Positions 16,853-25,631 of a stretch of 64,000 bases of DNA are shown here, one piece after another; position 1 is the first letter of the stretch; the number at the start of each line of letters is the position of its first letter. Under the pieces are notes generated by a model. The model was not told where the DNA came from and did no database searches. It saw only the letters and a program-made list of their open reading frames with translations. The position numbers and the translations under genes are program-made. Where the stretch lies: positions 186,001-250,000 of the forward strand of contig NZ_CABPSC010000001.1 of assembly GCF_902459585.1 (NCBI RefSeq). Direction: 5' to 3'. This DNA comes from Pandoraea nosoerga (GTDB lineage Bacteria; Pseudomonadota; Gammaproteobacteria; Burkholderiales; Burkholderiaceae).

Positions 16853-17554
16853 ATGCCGAGACCCGGGAAACCCTTTCGCACCGTCAATCGGCTGCGACGC
16901 ACGTTGATGCTCGCCTTTGCCGGCACGGCCGCCGAACTGGCCTTGCGCGGCAGTTCATGGGCGTCGCCGTCGAGCGCTGCGACGCCGGGCGCCGGTGCGG
17001 CCAGCGCTGCGGCGGCGGGCAATGCCGTCGATGCCGCGGCGCTGCGGCAATTCGTCGCGTTCTCGACAGCCATCACGGGGCATAAGACGCTCGACACCGA
17101 GACGGCCCGCCGCATCTATCTCGCGTTTCGTGCGCATTCGGACACGTTCGCGAGCGACGCCCGCCGGCTGGCCGATCTCGCGGCGGCGGCCAATGACGAC
17201 GCCAACGCGCTACTGGCGGCAGCGTCGAAGGAAGGACTTCGCGACGCGTGTCTGTCGGTCGTGGCCGCGTGGTACACGGGCACCGTCGGCGAGGGCGCGG
17301 ACGCGACCGTCGTCGCGTATCACGACGCGCTGATGTACCAGCCCGTGGCCGACGGTCAGAGCCCGCCGACGTACTGCCGCGGCGGGCCCGCCTGGTGGAC
17401 GGAGGCGCCGCCGGCCGCGGGGGTATCGCCGCCGGTCAACCGCCCGGTAACCCCCGCGCCGACGACCGGCTTCCCGGTGCCGACGACGGACCAGCCCGCC
17501 CCGCCGAAGACCACCCCGACGCCGTCGAACCGCCAGAAGGAGTCCACGCAATGA
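16853..17554 (+). CDS. Membrane-bound FAD sugar/gluconate dehydrogenase, small (gamma) subunit
   Basis: A 233-residue protein of the gluconate 2-dehydrogenase subunit 3 / fructose-sorbitol dehydrogenase small-subunit type. The N terminus RLRRTLMLAFAG looks like a twin-arginine signal, as in related small subunits that carry the folded FAD subunit through the Tat pathway. The core (residues about 60-180) ends with YHDALMYQPVADGQSPPTYC, typical of the family. A Pro/Thr-rich tail follows. The stop overlaps the next start (ATGA, 17551-17554), indicating coupled translation with the FAD subunit. Confidence 0.87.
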   Translation: MPRPGKPFRTVNRLRRTLMLAFAGTAAELALRGSSWASPSSAATPGAGAASAAAAGNAVDAAALRQFVAFSTAITGHKTLDTETARRIYLAFRAHSDTFASDARRLADLAAAANDDANALLAAASKEGLRDACLSVVAAWYTGTVGEGADATVVAYHDALMYQPVADGQSPPTYCRGGPAWWTEAPPAAGVSPPVNRPVTPAPTTGFPVPTTDQPAPPKTTPTPSNRQKESTQ

Positions 17555-19209
17555 AGGCACGCTCCCCCGCATTCAGCGCCAACGGCGACGCACAGGCCGA
17601 CGTGGTCGTCGTGGGCTCCGGCGTGGTCGGCGCAATGATCGCCGCGCGCGTGAGCGCGCAGGGCTATTCGGTGCTCGTGCTCGAAGCGGGCCCGCGCATC
17701 GAGCGCGGGCGCGCCGTCGAGAACTGGCGCAACCTTCCGTTCGCGCAGCGTGTGGGGTCCGACTTCCAGAGCCCTTTTCCGCAATCCCCGCTCGCGCCGG
17801 CCCCGCTCTATTTTCCGAAGAACAACTACGTCGGCCTGAGCGGCCCGAGCGGACAGGGTTTTCAACAGGGCTACCTGCGCGTGGTGGGCGGTACCACATG
17901 GCACTGGGCGGCGTCGTGCTGGCGGCATCTGCCCGTCGACTTGCGAATGAAAAGCACCTATGGCGTGGGCCGGGACTGGCCGATCGAGTATCGCGAGCTC
18001 GAGCCGTTCTATTGCGAGGCCGAGCGCGAGATGGGCGTCGCAGGTCCGCATGACCCGGCGCTGCAGTCGCCCCCGGAGCGCAGCGAGCCGTATCCGATGG
18101 ACATGATCCCGTGGGGATACGCCGACCGGCGTTTCGCCGAGATCGTGAATCCGCACGGCTATCGCCTCGTGCCGATTCCCCAGGCGCGCAACGTCGTGCC
18201 GTGGGACGGCCGGCCCGCTTGCTGCGGCAACAACAATTGCCAGCCGATCTGCCCGATCTCGGCGATGTACAACGGCATCCACCATGTCGAGCGCGCGGAG
18301 CGGCTGGGCGCGAAGGTGCTCGATCAGGCCGTCGCATACCGCGTGGACACCGACGAGACCAATCGCGTGACGGCCGTGCATTGGTATGACGCCTCGCGCA
18401 AGTCCCGCAAGGCCACGGGCAAGTGCTTCGTGCTCGCGTGCAACGGCATCGAGACGCCGCGCCTGCTGTTGCTCGCGGCCAACGCGCGCAATCCGAACGG
18501 CATCGCGAATGCATCCGATCAGGTCGGGCGCAACATGATGGACCACTCCGGCTTTCACTGCACGTTCCTCGCCGGCGAGCCACTATGGACGGGCCGCGGT
18601 CCGGCGCAAAGCAGCTGCATGGTCGGCGCGCGCGACGGCGAGTTCCGGTCGCGCTACTCCGCCAACAAGATCATCCTGAACAACATCACGCGCGTGGGGC
18701 CGGCGGCGACACAGGCGCTCAAGCTCGGGCTCGTGGGCAAGGCGCTCGACGACGAAATCCGGCGGCGCACCATCTTCGGCGTCGATCTGTCGATCAGCCT
18801 CGAGCCCCTGCCGAACCCGACGAACCGCCTTACGTTGAGCCGGACCCGGCGCGACCCGCTGGGCCTCGCCTGCCCGGACATCTACTACGACGTCGGCGAG
18901 TACGTGACGCAAGGCGCCCAGGCATGCAAAGCGCAGCTCGAGCATATCGGCAGCCTGTTCCATGCGGTCGATTTCGAGATCACGCAGCAGCTCAATGCAA
19001 ACAACCACATCATGGGCGGCACGATCATGGGCGCCAGCCCGAAGGACTCAGTCGTCGACGGCAACTGCCGCGCGCACGACCACGCCAACCTGTGGCTGCC
19101 CGGCGGCGGTGCGATGCCGTCCGCCAGTGTGGTCAACAGCACGCTGACGATGGCTGCGCTCGGCCTGAAGGCCGCCGCCAACATCCTCGCCACGCTCGGG
19201 CGCACCTAG
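17551..19209 (+). CDS. GMC oxidoreductase, FAD subunit of a gluconate/fructose-type dehydrogenase
   Basis: A 552-residue GMC flavoprotein. The FAD-binding motif VVVVGSGVVGAMIAARV is at residues about 18-34. The cysteine-rich CCGNNNCQPICP (Cys224, 225, 230, 234) marks the [3Fe-4S] site of multisubunit membrane-bound dehydrogenases. The C-terminal half has MGGTIMG and PGGGAMPSASVVN. With the small subunit before it and a tri-haem cytochrome c after it, it forms a periplasm-facing complex passing electrons to quinone. Gluconate, fructose and sorbitol are all possible substrates. Confidence 0.9.
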   Translation: MKARSPAFSANGDAQADVVVVGSGVVGAMIAARVSAQGYSVLVLEAGPRIERGRAVENWRNLPFAQRVGSDFQSPFPQSPLAPAPLYFPKNNYVGLSGPSGQGFQQGYLRVVGGTTWHWAASCWRHLPVDLRMKSTYGVGRDWPIEYRELEPFYCEAEREMGVAGPHDPALQSPPERSEPYPMDMIPWGYADRRFAEIVNPHGYRLVPIPQARNVVPWDGRPACCGNNNCQPICPISAMYNGIHHVERAERLGAKVLDQAVAYRVDTDETNRVTAVHWYDASRKSRKATGKCFVLACNGIETPRLLLLAANARNPNGIANASDQVGRNMMDHSGFHCTFLAGEPLWTGRGPAQSSCMVGARDGEFRSRYSANKIILNNITRVGPAATQALKLGLVGKALDDEIRRRTIFGVDLSISLEPLPNPTNRLTLSRTRRDPLGLACPDIYYDVGEYVTQGAQACKAQLEHIGSLFHAVDFEITQQLNANNHIMGGTIMGASPKDSVVDGNCRAHDHANLWLPGGGAMPSASVVNSTLTMAALGLKAAANILATLGRT

Positions 19210-19210
19210 C

Positions 19211-20704
19211 ATGAAGCCGACACCACGCCTTCGAGCCGGGCGGCGCGCGTGCGTCGCGCGTGTGGCCCTGAGCCTGGCGCTCTTCGCAATGGGCGGCGCC
19301 GCGCTTGCCGGGCAGGCCGCCAGCGCGCCGGCCGACAACGCCACGCTCGCCCGTGGCAAGTATCTGGCCATCGCGGGCGATTGCGCGGCATGTCACACCG
19401 CCCCTGCCGGCAAGCCGTTCGCGGGCGGCTACAGCCTCGAATCGCCGCTCGGCGCGATTTACGCGACCAACATCACGCCGTCGAAGCAGGCCGGCATCGG
19501 CAACTACACGGAAGCGCAGTTCGCACGCGCGGTGCGAGAAGGCGTTCGGGCCGACGGACAGCATCTCTACCCGGCCATGCCCTACACGTCCTATGCGAAG
19601 GTATCGGACGAAGACATCCACGCGCTCTATGTCTACTTCATGCATGGCGTCGAACCGGTCGACGTGCGCGCGGCGCAGACGCAGCTCGCCTTTCCGTTCA
19701 GCATGCGCAGCACGCTGGCGGCGTGGAACGTGCTGTTCCTCGATCGCGAACGCTTCCGGCCGGATCCATCGAAATCGGAGCAGGTCAATCGCGGCAACTA
19801 TCTGGTCAACGGACTGGCGCACTGCGGCGCGTGTCACACGCCGCGCAGTGCGTTCATGAACGAGATGTCATCCAAGGCGCTCTCGGGCGCCCAGGTGGGG
19901 CCGTGGTTCGCGCCGGACATCACCTCGGGCGACTCGGGCATCGGCCGCTGGCGCGACGAGGCGTTGGTGGAGTACCTGCGCACGGGGCGCCTGGCCGGCA
20001 AGGCCAATGCCGCGGGACCGATGGCCGAGGCGGTGCAGAACAGCCTTCAATATCTGACGGACGCCGATCTGCACGCCATCGTCGCGTATCTGCGTACCGT
20101 GCCGTCCGTCTCGCCACAGGCCGCCCCTCAGACGGCCGCGTTCTCGCTGGGCGGCCCCTATAGCGACGAGGCCCGACAGCGGGGCGCCGAGAAGAGCAAC
20201 TCGCACGACGCGATCAGGGGCGGCGCGCGACTCTTCAGTGCGTACTGCGCGAGCTGCCACCGTCCCGACGGCGGCGGCAGCCGCGACGGACAATACCCGG
20301 CGCTGTATCACAACACCACCACAGGGCATCCTGATCCGACGAACGTGGTCGCCACGATCCTCAATGGCGTCACGCGCACGGTGGGCGGCAAGACCGTGGC
20401 GATGCCGCGCTTCGACGAGAAGTCCGTGGTGGCATCGCTCTCCGACGAAGACATCGCCGCCATCACGAATTATGTGACGGCGCACTACGGCAACCCGAAG
20501 GCGCAGCCCGTGTCCGCCGAGCGCGTCTCGGCGTTACGGCACGGCGGTCCGCGTCCGCTGATCGCGCGCCTGCCTCCGGCAGCGTGGGTGACGGCGCTGG
20601 CGCTCGCGCTCGCCATCATGCTCGCGGCCGTGGCATTTATCGTGCGCCGGCGCCATAGCCGCACGCCGCCCCCCCGACCGCCTGCGCCGTCGGGCTCGCG
20701 GTAA
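19211..20704 (+). CDS. Tri-haem cytochrome c subunit of the membrane-bound dehydrogenase
   Basis: A 497-residue periplasmic cytochrome c. It has a signal peptide (about 1-34), three CxxCH haem sites (CAACH at 58-62, CGACH at 205-209, CASCH at 346-350) and a C-terminal membrane anchor (about residues 460-480) before an Arg-rich cytoplasmic tail. This architecture is characteristic of alcohol/gluconate dehydrogenase cytochrome subunits, which take electrons from the FAD-FeS subunit to ubiquinone. It starts one base after the GMC gene stops, completing a three-gene operon. Confidence 0.93.
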   Translation: MKPTPRLRAGRRACVARVALSLALFAMGGAALAGQAASAPADNATLARGKYLAIAGDCAACHTAPAGKPFAGGYSLESPLGAIYATNITPSKQAGIGNYTEAQFARAVREGVRADGQHLYPAMPYTSYAKVSDEDIHALYVYFMHGVEPVDVRAAQTQLAFPFSMRSTLAAWNVLFLDRERFRPDPSKSEQVNRGNYLVNGLAHCGACHTPRSAFMNEMSSKALSGAQVGPWFAPDITSGDSGIGRWRDEALVEYLRTGRLAGKANAAGPMAEAVQNSLQYLTDADLHAIVAYLRTVPSVSPQAAPQTAAFSLGGPYSDEARQRGAEKSNSHDAIRGGARLFSAYCASCHRPDGGGSRDGQYPALYHNTTTGHPDPTNVVATILNGVTRTVGGKTVAMPRFDEKSVVASLSDEDIAAITNYVTAHYGNPKAQPVSAERVSALRHGGPRPLIARLPPAAWVTALALALAIMLAAVAFIVRRRHSRTPPPRPPAPSGSR

Positions 20705-21086
20705 CGCCCGACCCGGTTTCGCAGCTTTGCCGACACTCCCGGTTGGGCGCCGCCTCGTCGGTCAGTCCGAGGACGTCCGGCGTGGCGGCGGCTGCGCCCG
20801 AGGGCGTATGAACGCCCCGGCGCACGGCCGGTGGCGCTTACGATCGGGATAAACCCGGAGCGTCACCATGCCCCGCGCCCGGAGTCTCACGTCGGACGGG
20901 GCCTTCGGCCTTCGGGGACCGCCAAGGCGGGGGGATCGGTGCAAATTGGGGTGGCGCACCGCCAATCACGGACTACACTTCCTAAGTACGGAAGTTGCAC
21001 AAAGACCGCGCAAGACGATTCGTTGTGCGAAGGTAGAAATTGGGCTCGTGATGTAGGGGTTTCATTCCTTCACGGGAGGCATGTCC
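20705..21086. other. Intergenic region with an inverted repeat before the unknown exported protein
   Basis: 382 bp without a convincing gene. ACTTCC (20977-20982) and GGAAGT (20990-20995) form a 19-bp inverted repeat about 90 bases before the next start, a possible operator. A small GGGCGT-ATGA-ACGCCC hairpin (20802-20817) has no T-run. Confidence 0.5.
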
Positions 21087-21665
21087 ATGACGTGCCTGAA
21101 CAGGTGGATGGCCAGCGGTTGTATCGGCGCCTGTGTCGCCGCCCTCACCGGCGTGGCGACGGCGGAGGGCGTCAGCCCGGGATCATCCGAAAAGATGATG
21201 TTGGCCAACGTTGGCCCCGCGCCGCTGCCGGTCAGCGTGCCGCCAGCGTCGGCCCCTGTGTCTGTCGCCGCGGTGCCTGCCGTTCCCGTCACGGTATATC
21301 CGTTTGGCCGCCCTGGCCCCGACGTGAGCGCGCGGGCTGACGACAGCGCGCTGCTCTACACCCGTATCGAGGCCATCAACGGCGCCGCGTCCGCCGATGG
21401 GAGCATCCGGCACGCCCGGTGGGTCGACACCACGCCCGCCGAGCCCGCCGCCAGGCCCGCGCAGCGCTATCTGGCGATCGGGCCTTCCACGTCGCCACGG
21501 CTGTCGCTCGTGCAATGGGACAATGCCGACGACAAGCTCGGCTCGGATCCCAAGCGAGGCCTGTCGCTCAAGACCGACGACTGGACCGTCTCGGCCAGCG
21601 CCAAGATCCCGGTGCTGGGGCAGCATGACATCGGCGCGTCGGTGTACGTGAAACGGCGCTTCTGA
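21087..21665 (+). CDS. Exported protein of unknown function
   Basis: I do not recognise this 192-residue protein. It has a signal peptide (about residues 1-27, ending GVATAEG) and a Pro/Val/Ala-rich linker (about 40-75). The C-terminal half contains IGPSTSPRLSLVQWDN, then two alternating-hydrophobicity stretches, DDWTVSASAKIPVL and IGASVYVKRRF, ending in Phe. The last part looks like a beta-hairpin and could associate with the outer membrane. GGGAGG is one base from an ATG at 21081 but seven from the one at 21087, so the second start is preferred. Confidence 0.7.
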   Translation: MTCLNRWMASGCIGACVAALTGVATAEGVSPGSSEKMMLANVGPAPLPVSVPPASAPVSVAAVPAVPVTVYPFGRPGPDVSARADDSALLYTRIEAINGAASADGSIRHARWVDTTPAEPAARPAQRYLAIGPSTSPRLSLVQWDNADDKLGSDPKRGLSLKTDDWTVSASAKIPVLGQHDIGASVYVKRRF

Positions 21666-21795
21666 AAGCGCATCGCCCGACGAGAAGTGGCCGGGGGTTT
21701 CGCGCCGGCCCTCGTGAGGCCCTCACGACCCGCAATCTCTTCACTAAGCAAAGCAAAAACGGTCAGTTGGGCGTGGGCGTCAACGCTCCTAGAAT

Positions 21796-21808
21796 GGACG
21801 AGTCGTCC
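21796..21808. promoter_or_regulatory. Palindromic operator-like site (GGACGA-G-TCGTCC)
   Basis: A perfect 6-bp-arm palindrome in an AATGG...CCAATT context, 20 bases before the small ORF and about 140 before the glyoxalase-like gene. It resembles TetR/AcrR-type operators, but no TetR gene is present in the window. Confidence 0.45.
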
Positions 21809-21827
21809 AATTTTGCCGGGAGCTGTC

Positions 21828-21950
21828 GTGTTCAGCCGTTTTGCCCAAGGCGCCGCCGTCGGTGCTGTCGCCCTCACCGTCATTAGCGCCATTACCTCCG
21901 TCGCCGCCACCGCCCGACATCCCCATCACCGCAACGGAGGCCGGGCATGA
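21828..21950 (+). CDS. Possible small hydrophobic leader peptide
   Basis: A 40-codon frame opens with GTG (GGGAG lies 5 bases upstream) and encodes a hydrophobic segment (GAAVGAVALTVISAITSVAA) with a basic His/Arg tail. Its stop overlaps the ATG of the next gene (ATGA, 21947-21950), so it could couple translation. A GTG start, small size and lack of homologues known to me make this uncertain. Confidence 0.35.
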   Translation: MFSRFAQGAAVGAVALTVISAITSVAATARHPHHRNGGRA

Positions 21951-22807
21951 GCCAGATTCCCGCCCCGGTGCTCGACCATGTGGTCATCAACGTCAAAGGC
22001 GAGCTCGACGCGTCCGTCGACATCTACCGCCGTCTCGGTTTTTCGCTGACCGAACGCGGCCATCACTCGCTCGGCACCAGCAACCATCTGGCCATCTTCG
22101 GCGAGAACTACCTCGAACTGCTCGGCTACGAGGCCGGCAAATCGATGGCTCGCCCCGACGTGACGCAGGCGCCGCTCGGTCTCACGGGCCTCGTCTTCAA
22201 GACGCAGGACTCGCACGGTCTCTTCAGCGCCCTGCAGGCGCGCAACATCGGCGTGGAAACCCCCGCCGAATTCTTCCGGCCGGTGCGCCTGCCCGACGGC
22301 GCCACGCAAGAGGCCCGCTTTCGCACCGTGCGTCTGGCCGCTGAACTGGTGCGCAACGGCCGCACGTTCTTTTGCCATCATTTCACGCCGGAGAACGTCT
22401 GGCGCGACGAGTGGCGCGATCATCCCAACGGCGTGACGGACATTGTCGGCTTCGTCATCAGCTCGCCGAACCCCGCCGTGACCGCCACGCTGTACGAGCG
22501 CGTCTTCGGACCCGGCGTGCTCACGGCCACGGGCTCACAAGGCTATTCGTTCGCCGCCGGTCGCGCACGCGTGCATTTCGTCACACCCGCCGAAGCCGAG
22601 CAACGTTTCGGCAAGGTCGAGACGACCGACGATGGCAGCGAGCGCAACGTCGCGCTCGTCCTGCGCACCCGCTCGCTCGTGCAGACCCGGGCCACGCTGC
22701 GCGAGAACGGCGTGCCATTCACGGCGCCGGGCGAGCGCTCGGTGCTCGTCGCCGCCGCGGACGGCTTTCGCGTGGCACTGCAGTTCGTCGAAGGGGACGC
22801 CGCATGA
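21947..22807 (+). CDS. VOC-superfamily glyoxalase-like protein
   Basis: A 286-residue protein with two glyoxalase-like halves (DHVVINVKGELDASVDIYRRLGF at the start, DIVGFVISSPNPAVTATLYERVFG from about residue 165). It resembles the Glyoxalase_3 type rather than classical glyoxalase I. VOC proteins bind a divalent metal and isomerise or cleave varied substrates, so the activity cannot be assigned. The stop overlaps the DUF2817 gene start by four bases, so the two proteins are made together. Confidence 0.82.
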   Translation: MSQIPAPVLDHVVINVKGELDASVDIYRRLGFSLTERGHHSLGTSNHLAIFGENYLELLGYEAGKSMARPDVTQAPLGLTGLVFKTQDSHGLFSALQARNIGVETPAEFFRPVRLPDGATQEARFRTVRLAAELVRNGRTFFCHHFTPENVWRDEWRDHPNGVTDIVGFVISSPNPAVTATLYERVFGPGVLTATGSQGYSFAAGRARVHFVTPAEAEQRFGKVETTDDGSERNVALVLRTRSLVQTRATLRENGVPFTAPGERSVLVAAADGFRVALQFVEGDAA

Positions 22808-23910
22808 GCACGCAGCCGACCTGGTGGCAGGCGTTCGGCGTCGACTATAGCGACGCCCGGCAACGCTTTCGGCGCGCCGCCGACCACGCGGGCGCGAGCC
22901 TCACGACCTACGTTCACCCCAATGCCAAGGCGCCGGACGGCAGCGAGCTCAGCATCGACGTCGCGCGCCTCGGTCCGGCGCACGCACCGCATCAGTTGCT
23001 CGCCATCAGCGGCACGCACGGCCTCGAAGGTGGCGCGGGCTCGGCCGTCCAAACCGCATGGCTCGCACACGCGGCCAGCACGTTGCCTTCCGGCGTGGCC
23101 GTGACTTTCGTGCACGCGCTCAACCCCTACGGTTTTGCCCACGCCACGCGGACCACGGAAAACAACGTCGACCTGAACCGCAACTTCATCGACCACGCCC
23201 GCACGCCGCCGGCCAATGCGCACTACGCGTCGCTGCACGATCATCTGATTCCCGAGGAATGGACGAGCGAGGGTCTGGAAAAAAGCGCCAAGGCCATCGA
23301 CGCCTTTCGCGAAACGCACGGCGCCGACGCGCTTTTCAACACGCTCGCGAGCGGCCAGTACACCCACGCCGACGGCCTCATCTACGGCGGACGCGCACGG
23401 GAATGGTCGAACGTGACACTGCAGACCATCGTCGAGCGCGACCTCGCGCAGGCGCAGCGCATCGGCCTGATCGATTGGCACACCGGCATTGGCGAGTACG
23501 GCGAGCCCTTCTTCCTTTGCTTTAACGTCGAGAACAGCGCAGAGCAGCGTGAAGCCGCGCGCTGGTGGGGCGAGCAACGCGTGCTCGATCAACGGCCGCA
23601 CGGCCTGCGCCGCCCCGACTATCAGGGTCTCGTCTTCCGCGGCGTCGAGCAGTTCGCAAAGGGACGTCCGGTGATCGGCGCAGTCGTGGAATTCGGCACG
23701 CGCGGCGCGAACGCCAGCCTCGCGAATCGCCTCGATCAATGGCTGCGCTCACGCGCAGGCGCACAGCCCGACGCCGCGCGCGACCGTCAACTGCGCGCCG
23801 ACGTGCTCGACGCCTTCGTACCGGTGTCCTCGGTGTGGCGCAACAGCGTGCTCGCGCACGGCCTGCAGATCACGCAGCAGGCGCTGCAGGGACTCGCCAC
23901 GGCGGCTTAG
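22804..23910 (+). CDS. DUF2817 / M14-like metallopeptidase family protein
   Basis: A 368-residue DUF2817 protein with the carboxypeptidase-A/aspartoacylase fold. Probable zinc ligands are His72 and Glu75 in SGTHGLEGG and His226 in IDWHTGIGEYG. The expected Asn/Arg pair of the M14 substrate pocket is seen in NNVDLNRNF. The active site looks intact. It presumably hydrolyses a peptide or N-acyl bond, but family members have little defined biochemistry. The gene overlaps the glyoxalase-like gene and begins a 188-bp gap before the oxidoreductase. Confidence 0.85.
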   Translation: MSTQPTWWQAFGVDYSDARQRFRRAADHAGASLTTYVHPNAKAPDGSELSIDVARLGPAHAPHQLLAISGTHGLEGGAGSAVQTAWLAHAASTLPSGVAVTFVHALNPYGFAHATRTTENNVDLNRNFIDHARTPPANAHYASLHDHLIPEEWTSEGLEKSAKAIDAFRETHGADALFNTLASGQYTHADGLIYGGRAREWSNVTLQTIVERDLAQAQRIGLIDWHTGIGEYGEPFFLCFNVENSAEQREAARWWGEQRVLDQRPHGLRRPDYQGLVFRGVEQFAKGRPVIGAVVEFGTRGANASLANRLDQWLRSRAGAQPDAARDRQLRADVLDAFVPVSSVWRNSVLAHGLQITQQALQGLATAA

Positions 23911-24097
23911 CGAGGCGCAAGCACGTATGAACGCAAGCCCATGACCGGCTGACGCCCGACCCTGGGCGTCGCGCGGCTGCCAGGGCGGTCCGCGCCGGCG
24001 CCACGTTTTCCGTTTTCAACACTGATCGGCGACTGCCCGAGGGCGTCGCTCACCCTGAATCGACCGAGAAACGACTGACAAACGACTGACAAACGAC

Positions 24098-25114
24098 ATG
24101 AAAGCCATCGTATTGCGTGAACACGGCGACAACGACGCCCTGAGACTCGAGACCGACTTCCCCGACCCCGTTGCCGGCGAAGGCGAAGTGGTCCTGCGCG
24201 TGCGCGCCTCGTCGCTGAACTACCACGACGTATTCACCCGTCGCGGCATGCCCGGCATCAAGCTGCCGTTCCCGGTGATCATCGGGCTGGACGTGGCTGG
24301 CGAGATCGCCAGCGTCGGCCCGGGTGTCGAAGGTTGGTCGGTCGGCGATCGCGTGCTCGTCGATCCCATCAACCGCGTCACGGGCGGCCTGGTCGGTGAA
24401 ACGACCCACGGCGGCCTGGCCGAGCTGTGCCGCGTACCCGCGCATCAACTGGTGCGCCTGCCCGACGCTGTCTCGTTCGACGCCGCCGCCGCCCTGCCCG
24501 TGGCCTACGGCACCGCGCTGCGCATGATGCACCGCATCGGCCAGATCAAGGCCGGCGAACGTGTGCTGATTCTCGGCGCAAGCGGCGGCGTGGGCGTGTG
24601 CGCCGTGCAACTGGCGAAGCTCGCCGGCGCGCATGTGATCGCCTGCGCGGGTTCGCGCGAGAAGGGCGAGCGTCTGCGCGAGCTTGGCGCGCACGACATC
24701 ATCCACTACACCGAGGAAGACTTCGTGGAAGTCGTGCGGGCCCGCTACGGCAAGGCCGCGCGCCGCCGCGGCGCGGCCGAGAACGGCGGTGTCGACGTGG
24801 TGGTGAACTTCACCGGCGGCGACACGTGGACGCGCTCGCTGCGCACCCTGCGCCAGGGCGGACGCGTGCTCACCTGCGGCGCCACGGCGGGCTTCGATCC
24901 CAAGGAAGACCTGCGCTTCATCTGGACGTTCGAGCTGCAGATCCGCGGCTCGAACGGCTGGGAGCGCGAAGACCTCCACGAACTGCTCGAACTCGTTGCC
25001 AGCGGCAAGCTGCGCGTGCTGATCGACAAGAAGTGGCCGTTGGAACATGGCGCGCAAGCCCTCGCGACGCTGGAGAACCGCCAGGTCATCGGCAAGGTGC
25101 TGGTGGCCGCATGA
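24098..25114 (+). CDS. MDR-family zinc-type alcohol dehydrogenase / quinone oxidoreductase
   Basis: A 338-residue medium-chain dehydrogenase/reductase with the catalytic-domain start MKAIVLREHGDNDALRLE and the NADPH-binding loop LILGASGGVGVCAVQLAKLAG (near residue 165). It lacks the four-Cys structural zinc lobe and resembles quinone oxidoreductase or enoyl reductase types, which reduce C=C bonds conjugated to carbonyls. The stop overlaps the thioesterase start (ATGA, 25111-25114), suggesting a shared acyl or CoA-ester pathway. Confidence 0.87.
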   Translation: MKAIVLREHGDNDALRLETDFPDPVAGEGEVVLRVRASSLNYHDVFTRRGMPGIKLPFPVIIGLDVAGEIASVGPGVEGWSVGDRVLVDPINRVTGGLVGETTHGGLAELCRVPAHQLVRLPDAVSFDAAAALPVAYGTALRMMHRIGQIKAGERVLILGASGGVGVCAVQLAKLAGAHVIACAGSREKGERLRELGAHDIIHYTEEDFVEVVRARYGKAARRRGAAENGGVDVVVNFTGGDTWTRSLRTLRQGGRVLTCGATAGFDPKEDLRFIWTFELQIRGSNGWEREDLHELLELVASGKLRVLIDKKWPLEHGAQALATLENRQVIGKVLVAA

Positions 25115-25542
25115 GCACGTCCGTCCAGCCCCTTCGCGCCGAACAGGTCCAGCAGGCGTTCGACAAGTCGTCGTTCATCGCGTGGCTCGGCCTGCGTGTG
25201 ACGGCGCTCGATCACGACGCACAAACCCTCGACGTGCGCGTGCCGTTCCAGCCGGCCTTCGAGCGCGGCGCGGGTACGCGCCAGTGGCACGGCGGCCCGC
25301 TCGCGGCGGTCATCGACACGGTCGGCGACTTCGCCGTGGGCATGCTCGTCGGCCGCGGGCTGCCGACGGTCAACTTCCGTGTGGACTACCTGAGACCGGC
25401 CGTCGACACCGATCTGCGCGCCGTGGCGCGCGTGCGCCGGCTCGGCAAGAGCATCGGTGTCGCGGACGTCGATCTTTTCAATGACCAGGGCGCGCTCGTG
25501 GCGATCGGCCGGGCGAGCTACGCCACGCTGGCGCCCGCCTGA
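25111..25542 (+). CDS. PaaI-family (hot-dog fold) thioesterase
   Basis: A 143-residue hot-dog thioesterase of the PaaI type. The helix segment WHGGPLAAVIDTVGDFAVGM, with a His-Gly-Gly loop, and VNFRVDYLRPA are typical. It would hydrolyse a short or aromatic acyl-CoA, releasing CoA in a catabolic pathway. The four-base overlap with the oxidoreductase gene fixes the ATG at 25111; the long open frame around it is an artefact of GC-rich coding DNA. Confidence 0.87.
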   Translation: MSTSVQPLRAEQVQQAFDKSSFIAWLGLRVTALDHDAQTLDVRVPFQPAFERGAGTRQWHGGPLAAVIDTVGDFAVGMLVGRGLPTVNFRVDYLRPAVDTDLRAVARVRRLGKSIGVADVDLFNDQGALVAIGRASYATLAPA

Positions 25543-25631
25543 CGCGCCGGACATTCGCTGGGGTTTCATCGCCAAGACGTTGCAAGGCACTCGCGCGCAC
25601 GCACGAGTGCCCAGCCTTACCGGAGTTCATC

